Shown here: positions 42,245 through 51,541 of the stretch, piece after piece | How the letters are laid out: each line of letters opens with the position of its first letter | Position numbering within the stretch: the stretch's first letter is position 1 | Source of the DNA: an uncultured Mogibacterium sp. | Lineage (GTDB): Bacteria > Bacillota > Clostridia > Peptostreptococcales > Anaerovoracaceae | Assembly (NCBI RefSeq): GCF_938041965.1 | Contig: NZ_CALISE010000020.1 | Coordinates: 186,001 to 250,000, forward strand | Direction: 5' to 3' | DNA length: 64,000 bases | Notes under the pieces: model-generated | The model's database searches: none | Told to the model about the DNA's origin: nothing | Seen by the model: only the letters and a program-made list of their open reading frames with translations | Made by a program: the position numbers and the translations under genes

Positions 42245-42286
42245 TACTGGACGCGGCAGCTTGTCCTGCGGCTGCCGCGTCCAGTA
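42245..42286. repeat. perfect 16-bp inverted repeat after radA
   Basis: TACTGGACGCGGCAGC (42245-42260) and GCTGCCGCGTCCAGTA (42271-42286) are exactly complementary around a 10-base loop. No T-run follows, so it is not a classical terminator. It may stabilise the mRNA end or be a dispersed G+C-rich repeat. Confidence 0.6.
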
Positions 42287-42306
42287 CAGCTTATAATCAA
42301 AAACCA

Positions 42307-42346
42307 AAACAGGAAGGTGAATGCAGAGCTGCCCACCTTCCTGTTT
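42307..42346. terminator. bidirectional terminator between radA and the kinase gene
   Basis: Perfect 13-bp stem AAACAGGAAGGTG / CACCTTCCTGTTT. TTTCCTT follows on the plus strand and TTGGTTTTTG on the minus strand. Confidence 0.75.
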
Positions 42347-42433
42347 CCTTATCATTATTAATTTGTAGATTTTTATTTCGCCTAAAACTTCTTCCATCAA
42401 GAAGCATAGCAAGCTTATTGAGCAACTCACAAT

Positions 42434-43861
42434 CTACTTCTTAATGGTCGCCAGCTCAAACCAGAAATCACTTCCCTTGCCCTCTTCGCTTTCAACCCCA
42501 TAATTGGCGTTATGGAGGCTTAAGATGCCTTTTACGATGGATAGGCCAAGGCCAGTTCCTTCTATGTTGCGATTTCGGTTAGCACTAGTTCTGTAATAGC
42601 GTTCCCATACGTGGGATATCTCTTCAGCGGCTATTCCGTCGCCGTGGTCAATTACATCGAATCTAACATTGCGACCGACTTTCTTGAGCTCAATGCGCAC
42701 GTACTTATCCTTGCCGCAATACTTAATAGCGTTGGATATGAGATTTGCCATAACTTGTTTTAGCTTATCGTAATCGCCATATACATACGCAGTCTTACAT
42801 TTGTTGAAGGATATATTGTAGCCCTCTTGTTGATTAAGCACCTCGAATGTCTCTTCTACCTCAGTAGCGGCCTTGACGATATCGAATTTAGTCATGTTTA
42901 GCTCAGCTGAGTTAGATTGAAGCCTCGAAGCAGAGAGCATATCAGATACAAGCTTGTTGAGCCTATCTGCCTCTGCAATTATAACTGCGAGATGTTCAGC
43001 ACGCTTCTCAGGATTATCTCCCGAGATATCGTTGATCATCTCAGCATATGATTTTATCATCGTCAGCGGAGTCTTGAGATCGTGTGACACATTAGCGATT
43101 AAGTCGCGCTGATATGAATCCGTCTTCTGCATCTCATATGAAGCTTTATTGAGCGTCCTAGCTAGCTCGTTAGTCTCGGTAAATATTCCTCCGTTAAAAT
43201 TCACGTTGTAATTGCCGTTACTCAGCTGGACTGCGGACTTTGTGATGCTAGCGATAGGTAACGATAGCCAGGTCGACATGATGATTGCGAGCATGCTGGC
43301 AATCATCAGTGTTATAAACGTGATGTACAGCAGCTGTGAACGCAAAATCGATATGGTAGACTCCACCGGGTAGAGAGGAGCGATCATGTATAGGATATTT
43401 CCGTCATCACGATTCCCAAGGTACGTAGCATACACTAGGCGCGATGCCTTATTTCCCTTCTCAGTGACAGTGAGAGAAATTTTCCCCAGAGAACTCTTTG
43501 CTAGCTTGTCCTTTGCATCTGAAATTTCAAACTGGTAATGAGGGAGGTCACCCTGTGACAGACCGCTGTTTCCATATTCTGAAATCGAATCGGCTGTTTC
43601 TAGCCTTATATATAGACCATTTCGGTCAGCGGCTTTTCGCGCATACGCATCAAAATTATCCTTGTTAGTGGAATAGTAGTTGCCTAGCTTGTTTGCCGTC
43701 GTCTGCGCTTCCTGTGCCATCATTCTTTCGTAGTATGTGTTCATGAAGAAACTCTGCATGAACCATACCATGAGCAGGATTACAGCGGCAAATACCATAA
43801 AGTACATAAGCGAGACAGCACGTATGCTGTTCGGATCCCACTTACTTCTCTTTGTCTTCAT
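42434..43861 (-). CDS. sensor histidine kinase
   Basis: 475 residues. Helix 1 (about 15-37), external domain of about 130 residues, helix 2 (about 180-203), HAMP, HisKA with NVSHDLKTP and HATPase with N box NLISNAIKYCG and G boxes GDGIA and GTGLGLSIVKGIL. ATG at 43861 overlaps the regulator gene by 20 bases; TTG at 43867 is an alternative and neither has an ideal site (GAGGAG lies further up). Pairs with the regulator at 43842. The signal is unknown. Confidence 0.92.
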   Translation of the reverse strand: MKTKRSKWDPNSIRAVSLMYFMVFAAVILLMVWFMQSFFMNTYYERMMAQEAQTTANKLGNYYSTNKDNFDAYARKAADRNGLYIRLETADSISEYGNSGLSQGDLPHYQFEISDAKDKLAKSSLGKISLTVTEKGNKASRLVYATYLGNRDDGNILYMIAPLYPVESTISILRSQLLYITFITLMIASMLAIIMSTWLSLPIASITKSAVQLSNGNYNVNFNGGIFTETNELARTLNKASYEMQKTDSYQRDLIANVSHDLKTPLTMIKSYAEMINDISGDNPEKRAEHLAVIIAEADRLNKLVSDMLSASRLQSNSAELNMTKFDIVKAATEVEETFEVLNQQEGYNISFNKCKTAYVYGDYDKLKQVMANLISNAIKYCGKDKYVRIELKKVGRNVRFDVIDHGDGIAAEEISHVWERYYRTSANRNRNIEGTGLGLSIVKGILSLHNANYGVESEEGKGSDFWFELATIKK

Positions 43862-44528
43862 ATTCAAACTTGTAACCCACTCCTCTTAGTGTAACGATAA
43901 AATCACGGTATGGACCGAGGTTATTTCTCAGATTCTTGATGTGAGTATCAATGGTTCTATCGTCACCGAAGAAATCATATCCCCAGATGTCCGAGAGAAG
44001 CTTATCTCTCGATAGAGCGATATTTCTATTCTGAATCAAATAGAAGAGAAGATCGTACTCCTTAGGTGTGAGATTTACTCGCTTTCCGTCTATATAAATT
44101 GTACGAGCTGCGAAGTTCACCTCAAGACCATCAAACTTCATGACATTGCTAGTTCCGTGGTCTGCACCCTCGTGTCTAGTAATAACGGCGTTTACACGAG
44201 CCATAAGTTCTTTAGGGCTGAATGGCTTTACAACATAGTCATCAACTCCTAGCTCGAAGCCAAATAGCTTATCGTATTCTTCGCCTCTTGCTGAAAGCAT
44301 GATTACAGGTATATCTTTGAACTTCTTGATTTCCTTAACCGAGCTAAAACCGTCTAGCTTAGGCATCATAACATCCATGATAATCAGGTCGTAATCGTTA
44401 AGCTTACATAGCCCGATTGCACTCATTCCATCTGCTGCCTCTGTAACTTCATAGCCGCTAAATTCTGAATATTCTTTGATGACCTCTCTGATTTTAGCTT
44501 CGTCATCTACTACAAGTAGCTTTTTCAT
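43842..44528 (-). CDS. OmpR-family response regulator
   Basis: 228 residues: receiver with VVDDE (6-10), phosphoacceptor D52 in IIMDVMMP, and K101 in VVKPFSP, then an OmpR winged helix ending IVTLRGVGYKFEYE. Transcribed first in the minus-strand pair; the divergent gene at 44797 (surface LRR protein) is a plausible target because they share a 268-base control region. Which genes it controls is inference. Confidence 0.94.
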   Translation of the reverse strand: MKKLLVVDDEAKIREVIKEYSEFSGYEVTEAADGMSAIGLCKLNDYDLIIMDVMMPKLDGFSSVKEIKKFKDIPVIMLSARGEEYDKLFGFELGVDDYVVKPFSPKELMARVNAVITRHEGADHGTSNVMKFDGLEVNFAARTIYIDGKRVNLTPKEYDLLFYLIQNRNIALSRDKLLSDIWGYDFFGDDRTIDTHIKNLRNNLGPYRDFIVTLRGVGYKFEYEDKEK

Positions 44529-44599
44529 ATCTCGTTCCTTTCATATCATGTGAATAATACAAAACACTAATTCAAATCTATAATTCTTAAATTTTGTAC

Positions 44600-44608
44600 A
44601 TTATATCA
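44600..44608 (-). promoter_or_regulatory. extended -10 promoter of the two-component pair
   Basis: Minus strand TGATATAAT (44608-44600). It gives a leader of about 65 bases before the regulator ATG at 44528. Confidence 0.5.
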
Positions 44609-44702
44609 CAACCCATCTTCACATTGTGGAAATCCATTGAAGAATACAAGACAGTGGAGTGTTAATATGTGTTAAATCAATAGATAGCGTGCGCAAACCA
44701 CG

Positions 44703-44731
44703 TTGACAGTAGATTACCAAAGCTTTATTCT
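44703..44731 (+). promoter_or_regulatory. promoter of the LRR surface protein
   Basis: TTGACA at 44703-44708, a 17-base spacer, TATTCT at 44726-44731; start codon 65 bases downstream. Confidence 0.68.
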
Positions 44732-44796
44732 AGATATTGTGCATATCATACAAGACGGTATGGAATACTATGAAATATATTTTAAGGAGAACGTTG

Positions 44797-47700
44797 ATGA
44801 AGAGGAAACTCGCGGCGCTAATTACTTGCTTGGTGATTTTTGTTTCTCAAGTTATGACAACGAGTTATGCCGGTGTGTATGACGGTTATGTTAGGGATAG
44901 AGCAAGCTTAAATGCGGATAATGTTTCGGAAAAGAATTACAAGATATTCAGCCCTGATTTGTCCGAAGACACTGAAGTAATCGAGACTAAGAAGGACCTT
45001 GCAGATGAAGCAGCAAAGACATACGAAAGTGTGGCTATTGATGAAGCTCATTTTCCGAGCGAGGGATTTAGGAATCTAGTAAGTGAGAACTTCGATACTG
45101 ACGGTGACGGAACCCTAAGTAGTGATGAAATTCGCGAAGCTAAGATTGTAAACAGCGAAGGTGACTATGAGATAGATTCTCTTAAAGGCATCGAGTACCT
45201 TGCCAATCTCAAGAAGCTCAATGTTTATTCCGATACTCTGTCAGAAGTGAATATTACTAAGAATCCTGAGCTACAGATACTGTCACTATCAGGAGACGGT
45301 GCGATTACTTCAATTGATACAAGCAGGAACGCTAAGCTGCGCGTATTTAACGTGACCAATTCATCGCTAGCGAGTGTTGATCTCACTAAGAATCCAGAGC
45401 TCAGAATTTTTACAGTTCCGCTTACTTCCCTTCGTAGTGTTGATTTAAGAAATAATCCTTACCTAAAGAGATGTGAGGTGCCTGGGACTCAGGTAAAAGA
45501 GCTAGACGTAACGCATAATAAAAGGCTTCAGGCGCTCAATGTGGAAAACACCTCGGTGAGCAAGGTGGATACATCTAACAACAGAGATTTATATGAGTTT
45601 TATTTCAACAGTACGCCAATCTCTAGTGTGGATTTCTCAAAGAACTGGAACTTAACGCAGGTACAGGTTAATGATACGAAGCTCAAATCAATCGACTTTT
45701 CGCATTGTAAAGCGCTGACACTGTTTTGGATGCGTAATACGGAAATTGACACTTTAGATCTATCAAACAACAAGTATTTTAGTGAATTAGCTGCCGGCAA
45801 CTCTAAGCTTAAGGCTCTGGATGTTGCAGATAGGACTTTTTTAAAGACTATCGAGATTGAGAATACACCTGTTAAGCACTTAGACGTAAGCAGTGCTCGC
45901 AACCTCGTAGGACTTAATGTATCGGGCACTCAGATTAAAAAGCTAGATGTGAGCAAGAACACAAATTTAAACGTTCTTAATGTTAGCGACACTAAGATAA
46001 AGAGTCTCAATATTAATAACAACAAGGATCTTAGAAGGCTGAACTTTGATAATACATCAATCAAGGGAATGGAGAGGGTGGATGCAGCGAAGCTTGCTGC
46101 CCTTGAGGAGTTATCTTGTAAAAATGCGGGAGTAGAAGAGATTACAAAGCCTGCGTCCAATAATATAAGCCTATGGAACGTCGATGGCAACAAGCTAAAA
46201 CAGCTCGATTTAAACCAATTTAGTGCATATCAAGGAATTGCAGTATCTCCGCAGAATATAACAGTTAGAGGCAAGGAGCAGAATGGAGCTCTCCAGGCTG
46301 ACATGCACGATCTGGTTGATGATGTGTCTAAGGTGAGCGGCGTTACAGGTGCTAACGCAACTTATAACGCAGGAACTGGAGTCGTGACGTTTGGAACATC
46401 TGGAGACCGCACATTTACATATGATTATGAAACTGGAAATGCCGGAGCACCTAAGATGAAGGTTAACGTAAAGGTGCTTAGCGACCTAGACCCAGATGAG
46501 TTTGCTACGCAGATTAATAGAGCTAGGTTTATTGATAATGGCAAGACTCTGGAGGTTGCTCTAGACAAGAATGTTGATGTAACAAATAACGGTAAGTCAA
46601 AGATAGAAATCTATGATGGCAATCCTGATAATGGTGGAACACTAGTTCATACTCTTGGAAGTGGTGATAAAGTGGATGCCCAGTTCGAAACACTTAACAT
46701 TTCGCTTAAGGATACGCTAGACATTAAAAGACCTCTATATGTAAAGATAAATAAAGGTGCAATCAAAGATAGCAAGAACAAGGTTCTCGGAGAGAATATC
46801 TCAGAGCCAATCGTACGTGACGTTACTGTAGACAGTGTTGTGTTCTCTAAGACTAAGTTTGATAGTGATGGTGGGGCACTCACAGTAAACCTAGCTGGCA
46901 GTAGATTTGAAGCAACCACTAATCTTAAACTGTCGCTAGTAGATGAGGCTGGAAATGTTATAAATGGGGAGAAGTCATTCGTTTCTGCAAAGAGTGCTGA
47001 GTTTAAATTCAAGCTCCCTGAGAACGGCAGTGAAGATAACGTAAAGTACAAGGCTGTGTTAACCGCAGATGGTAAGGAAATTGATACTGCAGGTGCATTT
47101 AACGGAACCAAGAAGGTTACCGTTCTAACTGCAAAGGAGGACGAGGTAATAACTGGTGCAGTTACATCATATTCGCTGACAGGCGCTGATGATCAGGATC
47201 CATCAGATGATATATTTGAAGGTACAGTCGAAGAGTACGTAACACCGGCTGCAACTCTCGAGCTAAATGGAAGTAACCTTAATACAGACAATGTAAAGAT
47301 TAAGGCTGTTGATGAAAATGGTGTGGATTGGCCTACAACGCCAGTTCCGCTATGCAACTCGATATATAGATTCCAGGCTGTTCCTAATTATGTAGATCCA
47401 GCTGGTACCAAGATGAAATTTGATCTCATGGCACCAACTAATATAGGAGCAGATAAGACGTACACGGTAACGGTGTCCCTGGATGGTGGAAAGACATATC
47501 TATCTCAGCCAAAGTATAAGATGATTATCCACAACAATGGATATATGGGAGATAAACTATTCACTCCAGCACAGATGCAAAATCTCATAAATATCGAAGT
47601 TAACTACGTGGATGAGAGTGGAAATAAGCTAGCTGCTTCAGACAATTATAAAGCTTACGGAGTGTCTGAGATTTACTCATTAGGTATCAAGGCTAAGAAG

Positions 47701-48294
47701 ATCAAAGGCTATGCGGTTCAGTCGAGTGATGTCGATCAAGAACTTCTAGATAACGGATTTGTTGCATCACTTCCAAGCAACAAGATTACGTTCACATATG
47801 GTAAGGCTGAACCTAACAAGATGATTGAAGGAAATGGCAGCAGCTATGACCTTGCTCTAGGCACAGACTTAAACTTTAGAGCATCAGCTCCAGTTTCGGA
47901 GTTTGAATCTGCTGTTGTTACAGGTACGAATTACAGGAAAGTTCTAACGGAAGGAACTGACTTCGAGAAGAGCTCCGGAAGCACTAGGGTCAAGCTAAAG
48001 GCTGCATACCTTAAAACTCTAAAGCCAGGTAGATACAGGCTAGAGGTTAATGAAGCTTCTGGAACTGCTACTGCGGAGTTTACCGTCTATGATTCGAGAA
48101 ATGCTTCTTCTGGAAGTAAAATCAGTGTTACTAAGCACGGAAAAGGAAGATATGCTATAAAGTCTAGTAGAATCTACAGGCGAGGTGTAGTTCAGACGGG
48201 AGATAATTTACCGTTCATACCGTTTGTAATCTTTGGAGCGTCTATTTCTGCTCTGGCGATAGCGATAGTTAATCGTAGAAAGCGTTATAGATAA
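44797..48294 (+). CDS. large leucine-rich-repeat surface protein
   Basis: 1165 residues. Signal peptide (about 1-25, ending TTSYA), an EF-hand-like loop DTDGDGTLSSDE (about 100-111), then some 16 leucine-rich repeats of about 21 residues (about 120-480; for example LDVSKNTNLNVLNVSDTKIK). Several beta-rich Ig-like or MucBP-like domains follow, including INIEVNYVDESGNKLAAS. The C-terminus is a membrane segment FIPFVIFGASISALAIAIV and NRRKRYR tail, preceded by VQTGDN, a degenerate sorting motif. This internalin-like architecture suggests adhesion. ATG at 44797 has AGGAG 8 bases upstream; upstream ATGs do not. Confidence 0.9.
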   Translation: MKRKLAALITCLVIFVSQVMTTSYAGVYDGYVRDRASLNADNVSEKNYKIFSPDLSEDTEVIETKKDLADEAAKTYESVAIDEAHFPSEGFRNLVSENFDTDGDGTLSSDEIREAKIVNSEGDYEIDSLKGIEYLANLKKLNVYSDTLSEVNITKNPELQILSLSGDGAITSIDTSRNAKLRVFNVTNSSLASVDLTKNPELRIFTVPLTSLRSVDLRNNPYLKRCEVPGTQVKELDVTHNKRLQALNVENTSVSKVDTSNNRDLYEFYFNSTPISSVDFSKNWNLTQVQVNDTKLKSIDFSHCKALTLFWMRNTEIDTLDLSNNKYFSELAAGNSKLKALDVADRTFLKTIEIENTPVKHLDVSSARNLVGLNVSGTQIKKLDVSKNTNLNVLNVSDTKIKSLNINNNKDLRRLNFDNTSIKGMERVDAAKLAALEELSCKNAGVEEITKPASNNISLWNVDGNKLKQLDLNQFSAYQGIAVSPQNITVRGKEQNGALQADMHDLVDDVSKVSGVTGANATYNAGTGVVTFGTSGDRTFTYDYETGNAGAPKMKVNVKVLSDLDPDEFATQINRARFIDNGKTLEVALDKNVDVTNNGKSKIEIYDGNPDNGGTLVHTLGSGDKVDAQFETLNISLKDTLDIKRPLYVKINKGAIKDSKNKVLGENISEPIVRDVTVDSVVFSKTKFDSDGGALTVNLAGSRFEATTNLKLSLVDEAGNVINGEKSFVSAKSAEFKFKLPENGSEDNVKYKAVLTADGKEIDTAGAFNGTKKVTVLTAKEDEVITGAVTSYSLTGADDQDPSDDIFEGTVEEYVTPAATLELNGSNLNTDNVKIKAVDENGVDWPTTPVPLCNSIYRFQAVPNYVDPAGTKMKFDLMAPTNIGADKTYTVTVSLDGGKTYLSQPKYKMIIHNNGYMGDKLFTPAQMQNLINIEVNYVDESGNKLAASDNYKAYGVSEIYSLGIKAKKIKGYAVQSSDVDQELLDNGFVASLPSNKITFTYGKAEPNKMIEGNGSSYDLALGTDLNFRASAPVSEFESAVVTGTNYRKVLTEGTDFEKSSGSTRVKLKAAYLKTLKPGRYRLEVNEASGTATAEFTVYDSRNASSGSKISVTKHGKGRYAIKSSRIYRRGVVQTGDNLPFIPFVIFGASISALAIAIVNRRKRYR

Positions 48295-48330
48295 ATTAGC
48301 CGAAGAAAAAAACATTAAGTGATTTCAAAG

Positions 48331-48358
48331 CAGAAAGGCATTTAGCCTTTCTGTTTTT
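48331..48358 (+). terminator. rho-independent terminator of the LRR gene
   Basis: Perfect 9-bp stem CAGAAAGGC / GCCTTTCTG, 5-base loop, five T. Confidence 0.88.
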
Positions 48359-48408
48359 ATGTAAAAGTAATTAAAATAAAAGATTTGACAATAATTGCCA
48401 AATAATTA

Positions 48409-48437
48409 TTGACAATGCTAATCTCTTGTGCTAATTT
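48409..48437 (+). promoter_or_regulatory. promoter of the carD operon
   Basis: TTGACA at 48409-48414, 17-base spacer, TAATTT at 48432-48437. An inverted repeat CAATAATT/AATTATTG (48389-48411) overlaps the -35 and could take part in control. A TATAAT at 48473-48478 may be an additional start. Confidence 0.5.
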
Positions 48438-48517
48438 ATAAAGTTTCGATTGTTGCTTTTTAAATACAGTTATAATATAATTTTATTAAGTACAAGATGT
48501 AGAGAGAGGAGGTTGCT

Positions 48518-48991
48518 TTGTTCAATATCGGAGATAGTATTGCGTATCCAATGCACGGGGCGGGAGTTGTTACTGAAATCGAAGAAAAAGAAGTTCTCGG
48601 TGAGATTTGCCGCTATTATCATGTAAGCCTCCCGTACAGTAAGATGCATGTGATGGTTCCTGTCGATAATTCGGACAAGGTGGGGGTTAGAGCCATCATT
48701 TGTAAGGAAGATATCCAAGGAGTGCTTAAAGTCCTTGGTGATGAGTCCGATAAGATGTCTAATAACTGGAATAGAAGGTATAGAGAGAATACAGAGAAGC
48801 TTCGCACTGGGGATATCTATGAAGTCGCCGGTGTGGTGAGAAACCTCGTTCGTAGCGATAGGATCAAGAAGCTTTCGACTGGGGAGAAGAAACTCCTCGG
48901 CAATGCTAAGCAAATCCTCGAGAGTGAATTAGTACTTGCAGGAGGGCTTTCTCTCGACGAGGCTGATAGCCTAGTAGAATCAAATATTTAG
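48518..48991 (+). CDS. carD: CarD-family RNA polymerase-binding regulator
   Basis: 157 residues. The N-terminal RNAP-interaction domain (FNIGDSIAYPMHGAGVVTEI) and a helical C-terminal domain (about 60-157) match CarD/CdnL proteins, which bind the polymerase beta lobe and stabilise open promoter complexes. TTG at 48518 follows GGAGG at 48509-48513. It heads the conserved cluster with the PIN/TRAM gene and ispDF. Confidence 0.92.
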   Translation: MFNIGDSIAYPMHGAGVVTEIEEKEVLGEICRYYHVSLPYSKMHVMVPVDNSDKVGVRAIICKEDIQGVLKVLGDESDKMSNNWNRRYRENTEKLRTGDIYEVAGVVRNLVRSDRIKKLSTGEKKLLGNAKQILESELVLAGGLSLDEADSLVESNI

Positions 48992-49083
48992 CCATAAGGG
49001 TGCTTGTTGCGTCAAGCCTTGACCGCAAGTGCCCATTATTATAAAAGCGATTGTTTAATTTTTGGCAGAAAGGAGGGGATAGA

Positions 49084-50172
49084 GTGATTAAGAAACTATA
49101 TGCTGTGCTGCTGTTTATTATCGGCGGCATAATTGGAAGCCTTTTGTTTTGCGCTCTGCAAATGAAGCTCAAAGATATAAGCTTCAACGAAGTAGTTGTC
49201 ACGAGTGTCGTTGATTTTAGCATTTTGGTGCTTTTCGTAATCATTTTCGGACTTATTTTTAGAATTTTTGCACCGACGCTCATTAGTAAACAGAAGAAAG
49301 CGGCGTCATATATTGAGCATGATCTTAAGGATGTGTCTATAGATGCAATTCTCATAGATGCTATTGGAGTTGTTATAGGGCTAGTTGTTGCATTAATAAT
49401 TTCCATGAGCTATAGAACGCTTTTACCACCACTATGGTATTCAGTGATTACGATTACGCTATACTTTGTGTTTGGCTTCTTCGGTTTCGTTGTTGCATCA
49501 GCTAAAGTCAAGGGGCATCGAAAAATTCTTGACAGCCGTGCACTTCGGAGCCATGAAAAAATCAATTCAGGTACACCTAAAGTCATTGATACGAGCGTAA
49601 TAATCGACGGAAGAATCCTTGATATCATGCGAGCAGGGTTCATAGATGGTAAAATTATCATTCCGACATTTGTGCTTGATGAACTTCGCCATATTGCAGA
49701 CTCTAGCGATAATATCAAGCGTGTCCGTGGAAGACGAGGGCTAGATATTCTAAATCAAATTAGAAGTGAATTTAATGTAGAGGTTTACAACAATACCGCC
49801 AAGCTAAGACATCTTGACGATATCCCTGAGGTAGACGTAAAACTGATCAAGCTAGCGCGTGAACTCAATGCGAATCTGATCACTACAGATTTCAACCTCA
49901 ACAAAGTAGCAACTATTAACGATATCAAGGTGCTTAATATCAATGAGCTGGCAAATGCGATTAAACCTGTAGTTATTCCCGGTGAGAAGCTACTCGTTGA
50001 CATTGTTAAGCATGGTAAAGACCGTGAGCAGGGCATTGGCTATCTGGATGACGGCACGATGATTGTAGTTGAGGATGGAGCTGGCCATATATCTGAAAGT
50101 GCATTCTTGACAGTAACGAGTGTGATACAGACATCTGCAGGCAAAATGATATTTGCACGCATCAATCCATAA
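49084..50172 (+). CDS. PIN/TRAM domain membrane protein (YacL-like)
   Basis: 362 residues. Four membrane helices (about 6-24, 36-60, 86-107, 118-140) precede a PIN nuclease domain (PKVIDTSVIIDGRILD, acidic residues in LDELRHIAD and ITTDFNLN) and a C-terminal TRAM RNA-binding domain (GEKLLVDIVKHGKD onward). This is the YacL family, a presumed membrane-bound ribonuclease. GTG at 49084 fits AGGAGG 8 bases upstream. It sits between carD and ispD as in Bacillus. Confidence 0.92.
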   Translation: MIKKLYAVLLFIIGGIIGSLLFCALQMKLKDISFNEVVVTSVVDFSILVLFVIIFGLIFRIFAPTLISKQKKAASYIEHDLKDVSIDAILIDAIGVVIGLVVALIISMSYRTLLPPLWYSVITITLYFVFGFFGFVVASAKVKGHRKILDSRALRSHEKINSGTPKVIDTSVIIDGRILDIMRAGFIDGKIIIPTFVLDELRHIADSSDNIKRVRGRRGLDILNQIRSEFNVEVYNNTAKLRHLDDIPEVDVKLIKLARELNANLITTDFNLNKVATINDIKVLNINELANAIKPVVIPGEKLLVDIVKHGKDREQGIGYLDDGTMIVVEDGAGHISESAFLTVTSVIQTSAGKMIFARINP

Positions 50173-50246
50173 TGCAATAATAGAATTGACTCGCCTAAAA
50201 GAGTCATAGGCGCAAAGGAGCAAATCCTTTGTAGACTAGATAAAGG

Positions 50247-51539
50247 ATGGATATAACGATTAAAATAAATAACTATAAGAGTGCAACGGCTAGCAAGGCT
50301 AGAAGCCCTCACATTGCTCTTGTCGCCGCAGCAGGTAAGGGTACACGGATGAGAACTGAGGTACCTAAGCAGCTCCTATGCTATAAAGGCAAGGCAGTGG
50401 TTGAGCGAACGGCGTCCGTCTTTGCGGCACACGAGGAGATAGATGCGGTATTTCTCCTCATACCACAAGATAAGGAATACGATGAGACATTCTTTCAAAT
50501 AGCGGATAGGCTAGAACGCTTGTACGGCAAGCCTATCCGCTGTTCGTATGGCGGAAGTTCCCGAGGAGAGTCAGTTTTTCTTGGGCTCGAAGCTATTTCG
50601 GATTACTTATCTAAGAACTGTGAAATTGATAATAGCGACTCCATAGATGCCTGCGAAGCGGTGATATTGATTCATGATGCAGCTAGAGCAGAGATAACTG
50701 AAGAGATTATCGATAGAAATATCGCAGCTATGAGAGAGAATGAGGCAACATGCACTGTGGTTCCGATGATTGATTCTCTTAGATTTACAGAAAAATCAGC
50801 AAGTGAATTTTTTGACGACTTGTCATCACATAATGATTATCTTATAATTAATAGTAAATCTATTGATAGAGATAGGGTAGTCGCTGTGCAGACACCGCAG
50901 TGCTTTAAACTAAGCAGCTTGATGGCTGCTTACGACAAGGCGAGGCGTGATGGATATGTCGGTACAGATGATGCCTCTATCGCGGAGCATTTTGGGATAG
51001 ACATAGCTCTAGTTGAAGGAGATTATGCCAACACCAAGATAACTACCGGAAAGGATATCCCCATGGGAATACGAGTAGGTACAGGATATGATGTTCATAG
51101 ACTCGCCGAAGGGCACAGACTTATACTGTGCGGGGTCCCACTCCCGAGTGACAGAGGGCTGGTCGGACATTCGGACGCTGATGTGGCAACACATGCGCTG
51201 ATGGACGCGCTGCTTGGAGCAGCATGCTTAGGCGATATAGGAAAGCATTTTCCTGATACAGATGAGAGATATAAGGGTGCGGATAGCATCGCGCTTCTCC
51301 GCGAAGTGAAGGAGAAAATCGGCGACGTAAGTATCGGTAATGTCGACATCACGATAATAGCTGAGAGACCGAAACTGGCACCCTATATAGATAAGATGAG
51401 AGAGAACATAGCCATGGCACTTGAGATGCCAATTGGCGCGGTAAACGTGAAAGCGACTACGACAGAGAAGCTTGGATTTACCGGAAGAGAAGAAGGCATT
51501 GCAGCGCAAGCTGTTTGCACAATAGAAGGGAGATTTTAA
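50247..51539 (+). CDS. ispDF: bifunctional IspD/IspF (MEP pathway)
   Basis: 430 residues. IspD (about 20-265) has AAAGKGTRM and the active region VVAVQTPQCF; it makes CDP-methylerythritol. IspF (from about 273) starts GIRVGTGYDVHRL, has HSDADVATHALMDALLG and the metal-binding Asp/His; it makes methylerythritol cyclodiphosphate. The fusion makes an isoprenoid pathway enzyme pair in one chain. No fusion linker is obvious. The IspD half has an insertion around 120-135. It begins 75 bases after the PIN/TRAM gene and 2 bases separate it from proS. Confidence 0.95.
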   Translation: MDITIKINNYKSATASKARSPHIALVAAAGKGTRMRTEVPKQLLCYKGKAVVERTASVFAAHEEIDAVFLLIPQDKEYDETFFQIADRLERLYGKPIRCSYGGSSRGESVFLGLEAISDYLSKNCEIDNSDSIDACEAVILIHDAARAEITEEIIDRNIAAMRENEATCTVVPMIDSLRFTEKSASEFFDDLSSHNDYLIINSKSIDRDRVVAVQTPQCFKLSSLMAAYDKARRDGYVGTDDASIAEHFGIDIALVEGDYANTKITTGKDIPMGIRVGTGYDVHRLAEGHRLILCGVPLPSDRGLVGHSDADVATHALMDALLGAACLGDIGKHFPDTDERYKGADSIALLREVKEKIGDVSIGNVDITIIAERPKLAPYIDKMRENIAMALEMPIGAVNVKATTTEKLGFTGREEGIAAQAVCTIEGRF

Positions 51540-51541
51540 CT

